Below the pieces are notes generated by a model. The model did not search any database. It was given only the letters and a program-made list of their open reading frames with translations, and had not been told where the DNA came from. From Hordeum vulgare subsp. vulgare (lineage: Eukaryota > Streptophyta > Magnoliopsida > Poales > Poaceae): 64,000 nt of DNA. Both the position numbers and the translations under genes were made by a program. Shown here in pieces: positions 12,004 through 24,325 of the stretch. Location of the stretch: contig NC_058522.1 of NCBI RefSeq assembly GCF_904849725.1, positions 436,695,529 to 436,759,528 of the forward strand, in the 5' to 3' direction. The first letter of the stretch is position 1. Every line of letters begins with the position of its first letter.

Positions 12004-13361
12004 CGGAGGCCTTCTCGGTGCCATCTCATGGGCCAGACCAACAAGGAACGCTGTCTCTCTCTCCGGGGCATACGCGGTCGCCTTTCGCGCCATCCACCGG
12101 AGCCAACTCGCCGCGCTTCGATTCAAAAACACCGATGACGTCGAACACTGCTTTGCAGAGGGATCGATGCGGTCACAGCCGGACCCACGCACCCGTCAGC
12201 AGCGTGCGGGGCATAGCTGGCGCCCGTCGCGGCCACAGCAACGGCAGGAATAGGTAGCCTTCCCTCGTCCCCTCCACAGCTGGACCGGCACGCGCGCCGT
12301 CCGTCATCCCGGGTCCCCGCGGCGTTCGCGGACAGGCTCGCTTCCCATCCCTCGCCTCCCCCCTGCCTTCGCTTCTTCTTTCCCTTTTTGACCGGGACCC
12401 AATCTGTTTTCTGTCAATCTCTTGGTTAATGCTGCCTCACATTCACATACATGAACAACGGCAGCCTGAAAGACATGAACTAAAATTGATACCACTGTAT
12501 GTCGTGATATTGGATCATTTGCATAACTATAATGAATTGAAATCAGGGCTCACACTTATCTGTTTTGGTGCGACCCAATCCACAAGAGAGTTCAGCGATG
12601 TGTATAATCCTGCACCGCATGTTCCACTTGGGCTCCTTCCGGTCTGCAACGGCGATCAAAATATTACGTAGTACAGTCTTGCTGAATAAACCAAAAAAGA
12701 TAAATCTTTCAGCATTACGAGTTGATTTTTCTCAAGTATTAGTGTGATCAGTGAATGCGGCATGCATATCAAGTTATAGAATTTTTCAATGTAACTTTCA
12801 AAATGATAAGCACATTGCCATCCTCGTGAGGAAAAATGGTACTATGGTGCACATAAAAAAATAAAAATGGTAAAAATGGGACAATCGAAAACAAAAGGAA
12901 TGAATCATGGCGGTATTCAACTAAGACAACAAAAATAATTGATTTTTGAACCTCGCAGTCTACGACGGTGGTGGGAAGGGGAATCTTGGTGCCTCGGAGC
13001 AGGCTAGTAGTTTAGGTTCCATTTTTTAGTCCTTGTAGGTGTAGTGTTGGGGCGAACGACGACGCTTCTTCGAACTCGTCTTTTGGACTTCGACCCTCCT
13101 TAAGTTTGTTCGTCTAAGTGGGATCGATGGAGCTTCAACATAGATTCATGTCGTCTCGTTAAGGTGGCGTGGTTAGGGTCTCTCAGCGTGCGTGTCCGAT
13201 GACGAGATTTGATGACATGCGCTTCAAACCGATTGAAGGGTTCAACAGCGATGATTCTATCTCTAGGTTGCTCGTCCTTAGGGGCACACACAAGAATACC
13301 TCTCGACTGTCGTTGATAAGATCATGTTGGCTCCGGTAGGGAAGTGGCAAAAATGGCACGT
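12004..13361. repeat. Duplicated 1.36-kb segment, copy A
   Basis: This segment recurs at 56988-58347 in the same orientation. I see three substitutions and one CT-dinucleotide difference in the first 75 bases. After that the offset between copies is constant and the frames I compared are identical. It holds no recognised gene. The first 300 bases are GC-rich, the middle is AT-rich, and the last 350 resemble the 3' part of a LINE. Homology stops sharply after CACGT at the right edge. Confidence 0.9.
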
Positions 13362-14732
13362 CTTCGTCCTGTACGGGAGAGGGGCGATTAGGTTTTTGGG
13401 GAGCGATCACGCGACTGCTCGCCTTCGTCCGTCTGCTTCATCTACGTCCGCGTCGCACTCGTCATCGCCATGTCTTCACCAAGCGAAGCTAACCGTCTAC
13501 GCGAGGAAGCCGAGAAGAAGACGGCAGAGGATACTGCCGCCGCCGCCGCTGCTACGGCCAACTGGCCGATTGGAGGGTATGACTCGTTCATCCTCATGTT
13601 CGTATTTATCCTAGCAGTATTGTTTGTCTGCATAAATGTATCCACTATATGCGTAGTATGTGCTAGGTTAGATCAAGATCAGTATGTCATTAGTCTAGTC
13701 AATGTCATGCTAGTTATTATCTCGTGGATTAATATACTCGGAAAATCGCCTATTTACTCAACAGATTAGAACAAGAATGTTTTATTTCACACATAGATCA
13801 GGGAGGAACGTATGCGCTAACTGGATCCAAACGGAACTACATCACGCAGAAGCCAGCATGGGATCAATCTCCGTTTAACTTCCACTGAGCACTACACTGG
13901 AAACCCTCGTTCTACCATCAATTTGGCCAACTACTCTACGCGGCGTCTCCAAACTTTTAAAATAGCTGACTAATTTATTTTTTGTATATTGTAGGACGTG
14001 TGAGGCTCAACTGATCCTATCTTTCTCAAGATAGAATTTTGGATTCTCGTGCTCCTCCTCAATCATACTTTTTAGTTAACTGTTAAAATAGCTGACCAAA
14101 AATACTTTGTAGCGTCCTCCTCTCACAAACACAACAATAAACGTGTGAGGCTCTACAGATTCTATCTTTCTCAAGATACAATTTAGGATTATCGTGCTCT
14201 TGTGCTTTTATCTATATTATAGAACCCTGAATATTAGGGGTAATAGAGATTATATGAATTAGCTAGCATAAATCATGTGGCATGTAATAAGAAAGTGCTT
14301 AAAACAGGGAAAAAAATATTTGTTTTGTTCGATAGCATGTATGTTGCTCTGTTCGACAACAAAAAGTTTAGTTGTGCTTTGAGAGGAACGGTACCTTCTA
14401 TCATGGGCGTAGTTTCCCAAGCACCGTGCCCGCGCCGCCGCAGCCCGCAGCAGCTGAACCTGACCGGTCAGCTCCTGCTCCACTCGATCTTACGCCCCGT
14501 CATGCTCCGCCCCGTCGCCCCAGCCTCATCAGTCGCCTGCACCACCGCACGCACGCGCACAAGGAAGACCCGTCCTCGCCGCTGCCACGTCACGCATGCC
14601 GGTCTTCCGAGAAGCGCCAAGGATCCAGAAGCAGTTCTGTCGCTTCTGGGCATGGGGCTTCCGCACGCCGCGCCAGATCAAGAGGCTGGTCATGGTTGCA
14701 TCTCTCTTGGCGTCCCTTTCGGGCTTCGGGCT
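13362..14732. other. Unrecognised stretch with a small membrane-type reading frame
   Basis: The start (13362-13470) resembles the 5' leader of a grass transposon, and a 99-codon frame follows. The rest is AT-rich up to about 14370. It includes two related phrases near 14030 and 14180 (CTATCTTTCTCAAGATA) that form a diverged direct repeat about 140 bases apart. At 14390-14730 there is a GC-rich island with open but unrecognised frames, possibly a captured gene fragment. Confidence 0.4.
13470..13769 (+). CDS. Hypothetical small protein, 99 aa
   Basis: I do not recognise it. The first 35 residues are charged and alanine-rich (MSSPSEANRLREEAEKKTAE, then nine Ala). Two hydrophobic stretches follow at about residues 42-65 and 73-88. 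The N-terminal part resembles the start of gag-like proteins in some grass Gypsy elements. The hydrophobic part may be translated intron or plain non-coding sequence, since codon choice changes after residue 40. It lies just right of the duplicated segment, with no visible promoter. Treat it as a reading frame, not a proven gene. Confidence 0.25.
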   Translation: MSSPSEANRLREEAEKKTAEDTAAAAAATANWPIGGYDSFILMFVFILAVLFVCINVSTICVVCARLDQDQYVISLVNVMLVIISWINILGKSPIYSTD

Positions 14733-15597
14733 TAGGGGTTAAATCGATAAATCTGACCTTTAGAATGAAAACATTAACAAACTGGACCGTATTTGAATTT
14801 TTTTCGCTAAGATGATCCTTTCGTGTGACGTCCGATACCACACTACACTGTGTGACGCCTTACCTCCGTCCACGTTGACGTCCAACCCCACCGCACCCCC
14901 CAACAGTGTGACGCCTAACTCTCAGGCGTTGCACTTGCGGCAGTGTGGCGCCGAGTGCTTAGGTGTCACACCCTCTGGTGAGAGGCCAGTGGCCATGGCG
15001 AGAAAACCCGGAGGGAGGTCGGGGGTTTGACCGATCCGGGCATGGGGAATCCATTCCCGGTGACGAGGGGCCTTGGGGTGATGCGGACGTACGAGCTTCA
15101 TGGGCGGCGGCGACGAGATTCTGTTCTATTCTTCACAAAGAGAAACGAAGCAATACGAGAGAGTTCAGAGAAGGAAGGAGCGGGACTGAGGTGGAAGTTG
15201 CACGGAGCCCCCAACACTTTGTGGATGAAGCTATCCTTGCCCTTCCATGGTCGTTCCTCTGCAGGAAGAAAGAGATGGAAATGAAGCTAAGAGACGAGAA
15301 GAGAAAACGAAGGCAGAGGGGTGATGATGATTTGGTCGACGAGACGAGGAGCAACGGATAAGTGAGGGTGTGGCGCCTGAGCCTTAGGCGTTATACTGCT
15401 TGCGGATGTGGTGGGGTCGGACGCCAGCGTGGACGGGGGTGTGGCGTCTATGTCTAAGGCGTCACACGGTGTAGTGTGGCGTCTATGTGTCGGACGCCAC
15501 ACAAAAGAGTCAGCTCAACGAAATTTTTTCAAACACGGTTCAGTTTGTGAATTTTTTCACCCCAGAAGTCAGATTTCTCGATTTTGCCGGCTAGGGG
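14733..15597. mobile_element. Foldback Mutator-like element with long imperfect inverted ends
   Basis: The left arm (14733-14980) and the reverse complement of the right arm (15365-15597) match over roughly 230 bases. Shared blocks include the TGTGACGCCTTA and CACACTACAC phrases, TTCAAATACGG/TTCAAACACGG, and AGTCAGATTT near the outer ends. The spacer has GC-rich reading frames I do not recognise. GTGTGGCGCCTA-type ends are known from high-copy Triticeae Mutator-like MITEs. I could not settle the 9-base target duplication. Confidence 0.7.
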
Positions 15598-15807
15598 TGG
15601 CCGCTACCGCCCTATGCCCTCCACGCATGGTTCCTAATGGTTCCCGTGCGCTACCAGCTAGCCGCGTGGAGAGAAGTGGGGTGGAGGGGGCGCCATGAGG
15701 AGATGGCGGTGCGGCAGGGAAGAACATGCCGGTGGCTAGAAAGGCGAGATGAGGATCTGGGCAAAGAAGGCACGCGCACAACCACGATGTAGCGGTGTCC
15801 ATGAGGA

Positions 15808-16103
15808 ATTTTTTTAGTAGAGTACCATCAAAGTCGCTCACATACACGAGCGTATGAACGCACGCACGTACACCCTACCCCTATGAGCACCTTCAAAAGA
15901 CTAAGCCGGCATATCATCTTGAGATTGATGAAGTCGTCATTGACGCCTTTGTTGTCTACGTGAACGTCTCTTCCCACTAACATCACATCGCCGGAAGACC
16001 TGGAATAAACCCAGGAAAATGCAAGCACCAACGTCAAGTCTGGAACTTGAACTCTGATGGGCAGGGGATACCATATTCCTCCTAACCATCCAACCACGGG
16101 TTG
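15808..16103 (-). mobile_element. SINE, tRNA-derived, minus strand
   Basis: Read on the minus strand it has an A-box-like GGATGGTTAGGAGG, a B-box-like GAGTTCAAGTTCC at the usual distance, and a short A tail (the T run at 15810-15816). The same five bases GAGGA flank it at 15803-15807 and 16104-16108. The body contains phrases common in Triticeae SINEs of the Au type, and the family name is from recognition only. Confidence 0.65.
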
Positions 16104-16109
16104 GAGGAT

Positions 16110-16155
16110 CTGGGCCGTATGGAGTTGTGCTAAGCACACCACTTCTGTTCACATT
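16110..16155 (+). repeat. 46-bp direct repeat, left copy
   Basis: CTGGGCCGTATGGAGTTGTG and the next 26 bases recur at 19881-19926 with two mismatches. The repeats frame about 3.7 kb of unrecognised DNA. The left copy starts just after the SINE. Confidence 0.85.
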
Positions 16156-19100
16156 GTTAGATGATACATAATTGTGAATGAAGAGCAAAAGCTTAGTGGG
16201 GTTAACATTGTGTGTGTTAGCTTCGGGAAAAAATAAAGTAGTGTCTCCTTCAATTGGTGTGACTTCTTGAAGCCTCTCTTCAATCTTCAGTGTTGAGATG
16301 TTTGATTACTTGTTTTATACACACATCATCTTTGTACATCTGTAAAACAGAAGCATTAAGTTGAGAAGAAAAAAATACAGAAATCAGAATATTAGGTGGA
16401 CCACAGCGAAATCAATCTCTAACCTTTTGAACGATGAAGTATAGCATTGGGTACATGCATTGGATGCTTTTATCCTCAATTTTAACTCCTGTTGCACTTG
16501 ATGATGGAACTTCTTCGGGAAAGCTGATGTATCATTTTAAAATGACAACCAAATTGTTGAAGATCCTCAACCAGGTCATATAAAAAGGTTGAAGTTTCCC
16601 ATAAGCAAGGCCAAACGTTAGTACAAAAGAATGTACATACAACACGAAAACACTTGGTTACCTAATCGGTTTCTAAATATCTGGTAAAACAAATTTGCAT
16701 CAGATTTTGACCATTTGACCTATTTTGTTTTGCCCATGTAGGAGAGATAATTTTTGCCAAAGTTCTCTCCAAAAGGAGACCATCAATATCTCCAAACAGG
16801 GAGCTGCTGTAAAAAGACATCGATGGAGAACATAACATTCAAGAAGTCAGTTGTGACCTCGGCGGTGTACCAATCCATCAAATTTAATGATGCAAATGTG
16901 CACCAGAACAAACATGCCTGAAGTTTGCCAAAAGCTTAGAGATGTAATAATATGGTAGTGGTAGGGTGAAAGACATCATGGTTCCAAAACAAATAAATCC
17001 AGGCACTATTAACTTAGTAGCAATACCCAACAGGGACATACTATATTATGTCAGAGAGTTACCAGTAGTTTGAAATAGTAGATAGTATATGGTCAGCTAG
17101 ATCATCATGACGGAAATCTGGCTAATCGCACCAATAGATTTAATCATCAGATAGAGCATCATCAGAGAAATGTGGTTAACACACCAGTACATTTCATCAG
17201 GAGTGTAAGCACAAAATCTTATAAAACATGGAAGTCTATAGGAGTGAAGTGGTTGGGGATATATGCTGATGTACTAAATCATAAGTGAAACTTGTACAGC
17301 ATCGATGTGCGGAGGAAATGTGGCAAGGTGTATGTTTTGTTACCTATAGGTAAACAGAAACATATCCTACATTCTTTAGGTCTTAGCGGTCTCTAAAATA
17401 AAATGAGTGATATCATGGCTTGAAAAATTGATACAGGAAAGGTTCTAATGTAACTAAGGTTGTAGTTTTTTTCAGTGAAAATCGATATATTCTTAAAAAG
17501 CACCAAGAGCAGCCGCCAAACCGATCTCCAAAAAAAATATTTAACAAAAATAGTGTGAAGAGTATATAAGTGTAGATACTTTTTTATTGGGAACTCAAAA
17601 CTGATTTTGCAGAGAAATTGTTTGAAGTGACAACTTCAGATTTTGAATTCTGGCATAGAGCATACTTCAGGATAGATTCGCATGCAAACAGTCAGGTCTG
17701 ATTGCAAACCAATCTTATTGCATCATTGCTGAAAAAATAGACAGCAAACTTTGATCATTCAGAAGTAAAAAGACAAAGAACAATAGTTCATATTACGAAT
17801 GGTTCTCTGTATGTAAGTTAGTTGTGAGGACTGTACAAAATCATCCATATTATTCAGGCGGTGGTATGATTTTTGTCAAGAGGTGAGGAGAGAAACTATA
17901 GGTATGAAAGAATGTCCAGGTCAATAGATATCCGCACTAAAATTTTGTCAGTGCAAAAACTTGAGCCCTAAATATAGATAGCCATCATCTATTCTATATG
18001 TAGAAGTTTCTTCTTGCATAACTTAGAACATAAGATGTGATTAGAGGAGAATGATAGAAGATGGATGCAAGGCATAAAGGTTTCTGATTTCCCTCTTCTC
18101 CTTTGTCGAACTATCCTATGAACCACATCTCAGCTGTGATCATTTTATCAATTTCAAATCAAATACAGGCTATTAAATTTATAGATATATGAAATTTTCA
18201 TATCCATGACAGAAAGCGTGTTGTGAATTATTTTTCACGCTTTTGAGAAAAACTAAGACAAAGAACATTTGAGTGCAATATCAGCAGACCGTTTGGTGAC
18301 TTATTTGGTATCCGAGCATATAAATAAAGAGAAGACATTCCCATTCAATTCTACACCTTCCAGCCGTGTATAACGAACTGGAACAACCTGATCGCAAGGG
18401 CTCAGATGACTCATGTTTGAACTCTAGGTACTGCTGGGCAGAGCTACCTGGGGCATACAAAACAAATGAGAAGAGCAACATCAGCACCTCAAAGAACAAA
18501 CTAGGTTCATAGCCAAGCACTAACAGGACGGAGCCGATGCGGAGGTACGGCAAGCTAGATGCGGCAGTGAGGTGAGTTGACGCCCATCTCTCGGAGCGTG
18601 GTCGTGCCACCCATGGCGTCGTCCATGTTAAGTTTTCTGCTGCAAGGCACGGCGCTACGCACAGGTTACTAGAAATTCATCAAGGTTGGTTCGTACACAT
18701 AGTTAACTGAGTATCAATAACAGGAACATCATGTAGCAGTATGTACATTTTATATCCTTTTTTACAATATATATCTGTGTGTTGTACAAACTAACTGATG
18801 CATGGTAGTTAGATATCATAAATTTCAGAATAGCAATTAATATGTATTGGGTTTTTAGTGGCGATCGACCTTCTATCATCTAAAGGGAACTTTAAATAAA
18901 TCAGATGTCACTGAAGATTACTCAGAACATAGAGCAAAAGCATTGGAGGGACTACAAATCAGTAGATCACCACATAATTTTACTGCCATATACGTATAAA
19001 CAGAAATATCATACATCCTTAGAGATCGGTCAAATACTATAATTTTAAGATGCAACCTTCAGGTCATCCCCCAGCTAGCAACCGCGCGCCTACTTCGGCC

Positions 19101-19880
19101 CTGGCCCTGGCCCTAGGAAGTAGAGAGCTGGGGGAGTGGAGAGATTGGGAGAGGAAAAAAGAGGGGGGCTTCACCTGGTCATGAATAGGTGGGTGCACAG
19201 GAGCCTAAGCTCCAGAATATGTTTTCGGGGGTAGAGGAGTCCGTGTGGAGGTGGAGACTGTCAGCCTCCGGCATTTCCTACCGTCGAGAAGTTGGAGGAG
19301 ATGAAGCCGATGGTGGTGATGGAGGAGCATCAGCAAAGAGTGAGTCAGCCTGCAGCCGGCGACAATCATGGGCATTGAGGATGAAGAACCATGGAGCCTA
19401 TGCCACCTAGGGAATGCGAGGGAGAACGTGGTTCGGGAGCTCGCACACCGCCGGCTACGGGTCCGGTTCCGGTGAGCTGCAGATCGAGGTTCGGGAACAC
19501 CGGGCTGCTAGGGTCCATGGCCAACGGAGGAGACGTCGGAGAGACGTCGTGCTACCAGGAGATACTCGGAGGAAGAGAGGTCAGAGGAGAGGGCGCTGCT
19601 GCTTCTGCTGCTCCACGGAGAAACAGAGATGGAAAGAAGGATTTTTTAGTGGAGAGAACAGGGGCACGACACCGCACGGAGGGAGGAGAGGGCAGTTGCG
19701 CAGCTTCTGGAAATGTCGGCCTAAGCGGTGAGAGAAAAAAAATCTGTCCAACGCCCTTATCTATCCATCCCATGTAAATCTTCAGGAAACAGTAAAAAAA
19801 ATGTCAATAAACAGGAAAAATCAAAAGCTTCCCACTTTAGTATTGTTATTATTACTGATTACTGACTAGTTATAGTTATA
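16156..19880. other. Low-coding AT-rich DNA between two 46-bp repeats
   Basis: No transposon ends and no convincing gene were found. On the minus strand, 18281-18636 has an ATG context and a hydrophobic stretch (LFFEVLMLLFSFVLYA), but the frame breaks early, so it is at best a fragment. At 19080-19750 there is a GC-rich block with a run of related CTGGCCCTGG phrases near 19100 and open frames on both strands, which could be a decayed first exon or promoter. Nothing here could be assigned. Confidence 0.4.
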
Positions 19881-19926
19881 CTGGGCAGTATGGAGTCGTG
19901 CTAAGCACACCACTTCTGTTCACATT
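19881..19926 (+). repeat. 46-bp direct repeat, right copy
   Basis: Partner of 16110-16155, with two mismatches. Sequences on both sides differ from those around the left copy. Confidence 0.85.
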
Positions 19927-21113
19927 AGCAGATAAAGCAATCAGAAGTTGCCTTTCATGCAAACTGTTGAAAAATTGGCAGTGTTGGTGGAGGTCAACAA
20001 CCAGTGAATATTGTGATATGAATAGCCCAAAAAAAGGTCAACTGTATACTAAATGGGCTCGACCAATGTATAAAACTTGCAGAATAGCTTCATTCTACTC
20101 GAACTGGTTTTGTGGTGAGACATTTAAACCGTTCTATTTGGGGGAATAATTTCAACTAACTAGTCAATGAATGAAGCAGACCATGAGCCACTTTTCACAC
20201 ACACCATTGCATCCCATGAACCAGCAAACATGAGTCTTAGGACCAACTGGTTGCACGGCCCAATAAATCCGATCAAAACAATGTTTCCAGTATATAGGCA
20301 GAAGAATGGCATATACACACCAACGAAAGGCAGAGCTTGACATAGTCATTCATGGTACTCCTTGTACAAGCTGGAGGCTGGAGCAAACAGGTGCATAAAC
20401 ATAAGGTCCCTGTTGGATAGCATTCATAAGGACTAACATCAGAGGCGTGTAGTTCCTCTATTCTTAAGACATGAAGGTTGGTCCCCTTGTTCTTAGAATA
20501 GAAACACATGAACTTAGTAAAGTGAGTGATATTATTAACAGAACTGCTACAAACTTCAGGCGTTTCAAAGGTGCAACAGGCCTATATATATATATATTGT
20601 GCAGTTGCTAGTGCACGAACTGATCTAGTTGTTCGTTCATGAAGCACACAACATCTTCCCTTTACACTAGGCACACATCTTCTGTCTAGAGACATGCAAG
20701 TCAAGAAGCGGCTTCTTGTAAGCTTAAAACAACATCCTCTCCCAAATATATACAGAGAAAGCAAGGCCAAGTATTTCAGTTAGTTTTGGAAGTGCTTTTT
20801 TTATACCAAGACAACAGATATAGACCATACGCAGCAAAAAGACTACGAAACACGGATTTACAGTGGCCAGCGGACATAAAGTGAAACCAAAAGCTGTCCT
20901 GACGTCTGCTTGGATGGTATAAATGCCAGCAGAATCATTGCAAACATCAAGCTGAACGAAAAGTGGAACATATAAGTGCCGACCTTTTTTATATTTAAAA
21001 ACAATGAGGCAATCAAGTAGAACACAGCGCTGCTTCTTGATACTGATTGTGAGCGATGCACTTGGGATGGGAGAAGCAGTCATCAGTGCACTCTGCCATG
21101 AAAAACACATATA
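19927..21113. other. Unrecognised intergenic stretch
   Basis: AT-rich DNA with a short TA microsatellite at 20583-20597 and scattered short frames on the minus strand. No domain was recognised. It ends at the target site of the LTR element that starts at 21119. Confidence 0.4.
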
Positions 21114-21118
21114 GTTAG

Positions 21119-21494
21119 TGTTAGAATAAATCCGAGGCTCTTCGTCGATCTACCGAGGACCAAGCAATCATACGGGCACGACACCGAGATTTGTTAACGA
21201 GGTTCACCAACATGGCTACGTCCCCGGGGCCTGACTACGGACGCTCCTCCCCGTGACACCGTCACAATACCGCACCCCGGCCGCCCGGGCGCCGGCACAC
21301 GTCGCCGGCTCCCCCGCGTACCCGTGCTACTATGTTGGCATAGGTTACATCGTGTGTCTACATCCGCTATATATGAGAGGCCTAGGATACAAGTGTCCTA
21401 TCAGGACACGACTCCATATCCTGTCTAAACACAATACTACTCAGAGTCCAACTATAACCTACCTTGTACAAGAATATTCGACACAACTCTAACA
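21119..21494 (-). repeat. 3' LTR of the non-autonomous element
   Basis: 376 bp, TG...CA on both strands. It is nearly identical to 23945-24320. Visible differences include GGGCAC against GAGCAC near 21175/24001 and CGTGCTACT against CATGCTATT near 21321/24147. Confidence 0.95.
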
Positions 21495-23605
21495 AACTCC
21501 ACCTTGGCGAATAATCTCCACCACCCTGAGTTCATCCATGCATCAAACTTCCATGTACATTGGACTTGAGATACGCCATGAGCACCACTGCTACTCCCAG
21601 ACTCCATGTGACTCCACCTGCAACTGTAGTCCCTTCTCGTCTTCTTCGCAGTCAACCCTCGAGCAACGTTAAGTTCCTTATTACTCTACTTTGTGTTTCC
21701 AACTTCCGGAGTATCCGTTCAACGTCATCACACATTGATCACTGACCTGCGTGAAAGTGAACAACTCATATATTGAATGCCACATATAAGAGTTACCTGA
21801 ACTCAACATCCTTGCTCTTTCTTGACCGTCCGTATGAAACTTGAAGGAATTTCACCGTCGCCTTGTGTCACCCCGAGTCTAATTCGCAGTTGTCTCACCC
21901 TTTTTCCGGATAGTCTCTCACATGTCTCACAGCTATAGCACTCCCCCTCCTTCTGTATTTGTCATCCGCACTTTTGCCATGTGCACTGAACCCCACAGAA
22001 TATACGGTCATGTACTCTCTCCGCTTATGAAAATTCAGACTTTCCGTCACTTTCTCAGATTCTCCATGGTAAACTCCCGTCCATCAAACTGTTACCGATA
22101 GACCCAATCACCAACTTGAATCCGATACTCGCCAATACTGCTTCAGCACCCTTTTCATAATTTGTCTGACCACATGTCTGACCACCAGTGCCTTTGTCTG
22201 TTGCTGTGTCCCGTGCTTACCGCACGCCTCGTCGCTATCCCCACGTCGAGCCTCTGCTGTCATGGTCGAGTGTCTAGGGCTGCAGACCCACACCACTCAA
22301 ACCCCCTACTGCAGAGAACCACCAATCATCACCGACTGGTGCCGAGTATAACGTCTCCTTCAGACCACTGGTACCCAGTCCGATCCACGTGTCTCTCGCT
22401 ATCCGCTGAAATAGGCTTCGACTCTCCATGCATTTACGCCGTAGCCCCTCCATCAGCACAGAGTGAAATCTTTCGCTAGACTCCAGCTCCACCTTCAACA
22501 TGACTCCATGTAGCTGGCCATGCTACCCCGTGCCCTGTCGACTTCAAGCTCTCATGTGTGCACTACCTTGAATCAACCCTGCGACATAGTCATTCGAAGC
22601 CGCACAAGCCCTCAGACCTGCACCACGTGTTTCCACGTCACAGAAGTTGGCCACCATCAGCATCACGCTCCTAAGTCATCGTTGCTGAAATCATCGTCAT
22701 CTTCTGCTTTGACTGACATCCCCGTCGATCCGTCAGACAGTCCAGTCCGACTCAGCCGAAATTATCCGACTGCAACCATGTTCCACCCTGCATTGTGTCC
22801 GCCCTGCAAATTACCATGCATTGCTTGACGTCCTATGTTTGCATGATCCTTGTGTGATGCGCTACGAGTCTGCGGTTGCCGAACAACATTGTCGCTGCCA
22901 CATTAACATCTTGATGAATAGTCTGCATGCCCGAAAACCCCCTAAAAATATATAGCCTTGGTAGCCTTCCTCGTGTGTCCAAACAGGGGGGTCTATCATC
23001 AGAATAACTAGCTCAATCCATGAGAGCACACGTGACTTCCTTACACTTAATTTTGTTTTGTTTCTTCAATATACATGCACGCCAGCAGCTTCTCCTTGTA
23101 ACGAAACAACGCCAAACGCACGCGCGAGCTCACACGGTCCACCTTCGCTAGACCTCCACGGTTGCATCGCACACCACCTCCCGCGTACAGTCACCACCAC
23201 AGCACCTTGGGCTCCTAGGCCTCACCCGTACCTGGTCACGCCGCGCGTCCGGCTGGACCGCATCATGTACGACTTGCGCGCTTCCTGCCCGGTGCCACCC
23301 CAGCGTCCCAAGTCGGCCTTCGATGACCATCACGCCCGGCTTCGAATCGATTATTGCCGCACCGCGCAGCCGCCGCTCGACGAAACAAACCGATCCGATC
23401 CGCTGCTGCAGCCGTCTTTCGATCTCGGCGAGATCTTTTCTTTTCCTTTTAACAATCCAATGCGATCTCTTGCCCGATTCCGAATGCTTCTCACGTAAAC
23501 AGAACTCCCGCCTCCCATCGATCTTTTCCGGTCCCACAACTCAACCACCGATCAATTCGACGAATTCTGCTTCACTTGTAGATCAACAATCCACAACCTC
23601 ATCAA

Positions 23606-23820
23606 ACCTAGCTCATGATACCACTTGTTACGCAATCTCGGGTCCGCTAACACCAGCGTTTCCGACCCACATGCGTCAGGCCCAACCGAAGAGCAACACC
23701 GACTATGACAGGCCTTGGACCCTCTTCCCCCAAAAGACTAGCCTTTTAAGAGGGGACACCCTCACCCTTATAAGTCGTGTTACGTGTCCTCCCACAACCG
23801 ATGTGGGACTAAACCCAACA
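23606..23820 (-). mobile_element. TRIM-like LTR (195 bp) with its own primer site, nested
   Basis: Read on the minus strand, an LTR-like block runs from TGTTGGGTTTAGTCCCAC (at 23820) to TTGCGTAACA (at 23626). It is followed at once by TGGTATCATGAGCTAGG, a canonical initiator-Met primer site. The size and the CCCACATCGG phrase fit small TRIM/SMART LTRs. No second copy was found, so it is either a truncated TRIM or a relic from which the host element was assembled. A phrase GGGTCCGCT(A/G)ACACCAGCG occurs both inside it (23640) and just outside it (23850). Confidence 0.6.
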
Positions 23821-23944
23821 ATCTCCCCCTCACACATCGGTCACCCATGGGTCCGCTGACACCAGCGTTCCAGCCCACCTACCATGACCGACCACCCGTG
23901 AGTCCACCGAGATTTATTCCGGGCACCTAGGCTCTGATAACACT

Positions 23945-24320
23945 TGTTAGAATAAATCCGAGGCTCTTCGTCGATCTACCGAGGACCAAGCAATCATACG
24001 AGCACGACACCGAGATTTGTTAACGAGGTTCACCAACATGGCTACGTCCCCGGGGCCTGACTACGGGCGCTCCTCCCCGTGACACCGTCACAATACCGCA
24101 CCCCGGCCGCCCGGGCGCCGGCACACGTCGCCGGCTCCCCCGCGTACCCATGCTATTATGTTGGCATAGGTTACATCGTGTGTCTACATCCGCTATATAT
24201 GAGAGGCCTAGGATACAAGTGTCCTATCAGGACACGACTCCATATCCTGTCTAAACACAATACTACTCAGAGTCCAACTATAACCTACCTTGTACAAGAA
24301 TATTCGACACAACTCTAACA
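23945..24320 (-). repeat. 5' LTR of the non-autonomous element
   Basis: 376 bp, identical ends to 21119-21494. The primer binding site lies directly below it at about 23928-23943 on the minus strand. Confidence 0.95.
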
Positions 24321-24325
24321 GTTAG

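Larger units (their letters stand above)
21119..24320 (-). mobile_element. Non-autonomous LTR retrotransposon, complete, 3.2 kb
   Basis: Two 376-bp LTRs (21119-21494 and 23945-24320) start TGTTAGAATAAATCC and end AACTCTAACA. They differ at only a few bases. The target duplication GTTAG is perfect at 21114-21118 and 24321-24325. On the minus strand the primer site TGTTATCAGAGCC follows the right LTR, and a purine-rich tract (AAGGTGGAGTTT) precedes the left one, which fixes the orientation. The 2.45-kb interior has no gag or pol, so it must move with enzymes from another element. It includes a second, smaller LTR-like block, listed separately. Confidence 0.93.

Noticed and set aside
18281..18636. 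Possible membrane-protein exon on the minus strand
   Set aside because: The ATG frame stops after about 23 codons, and the hydrophobic part lies in another frame. No acceptor/donor pair restores it.
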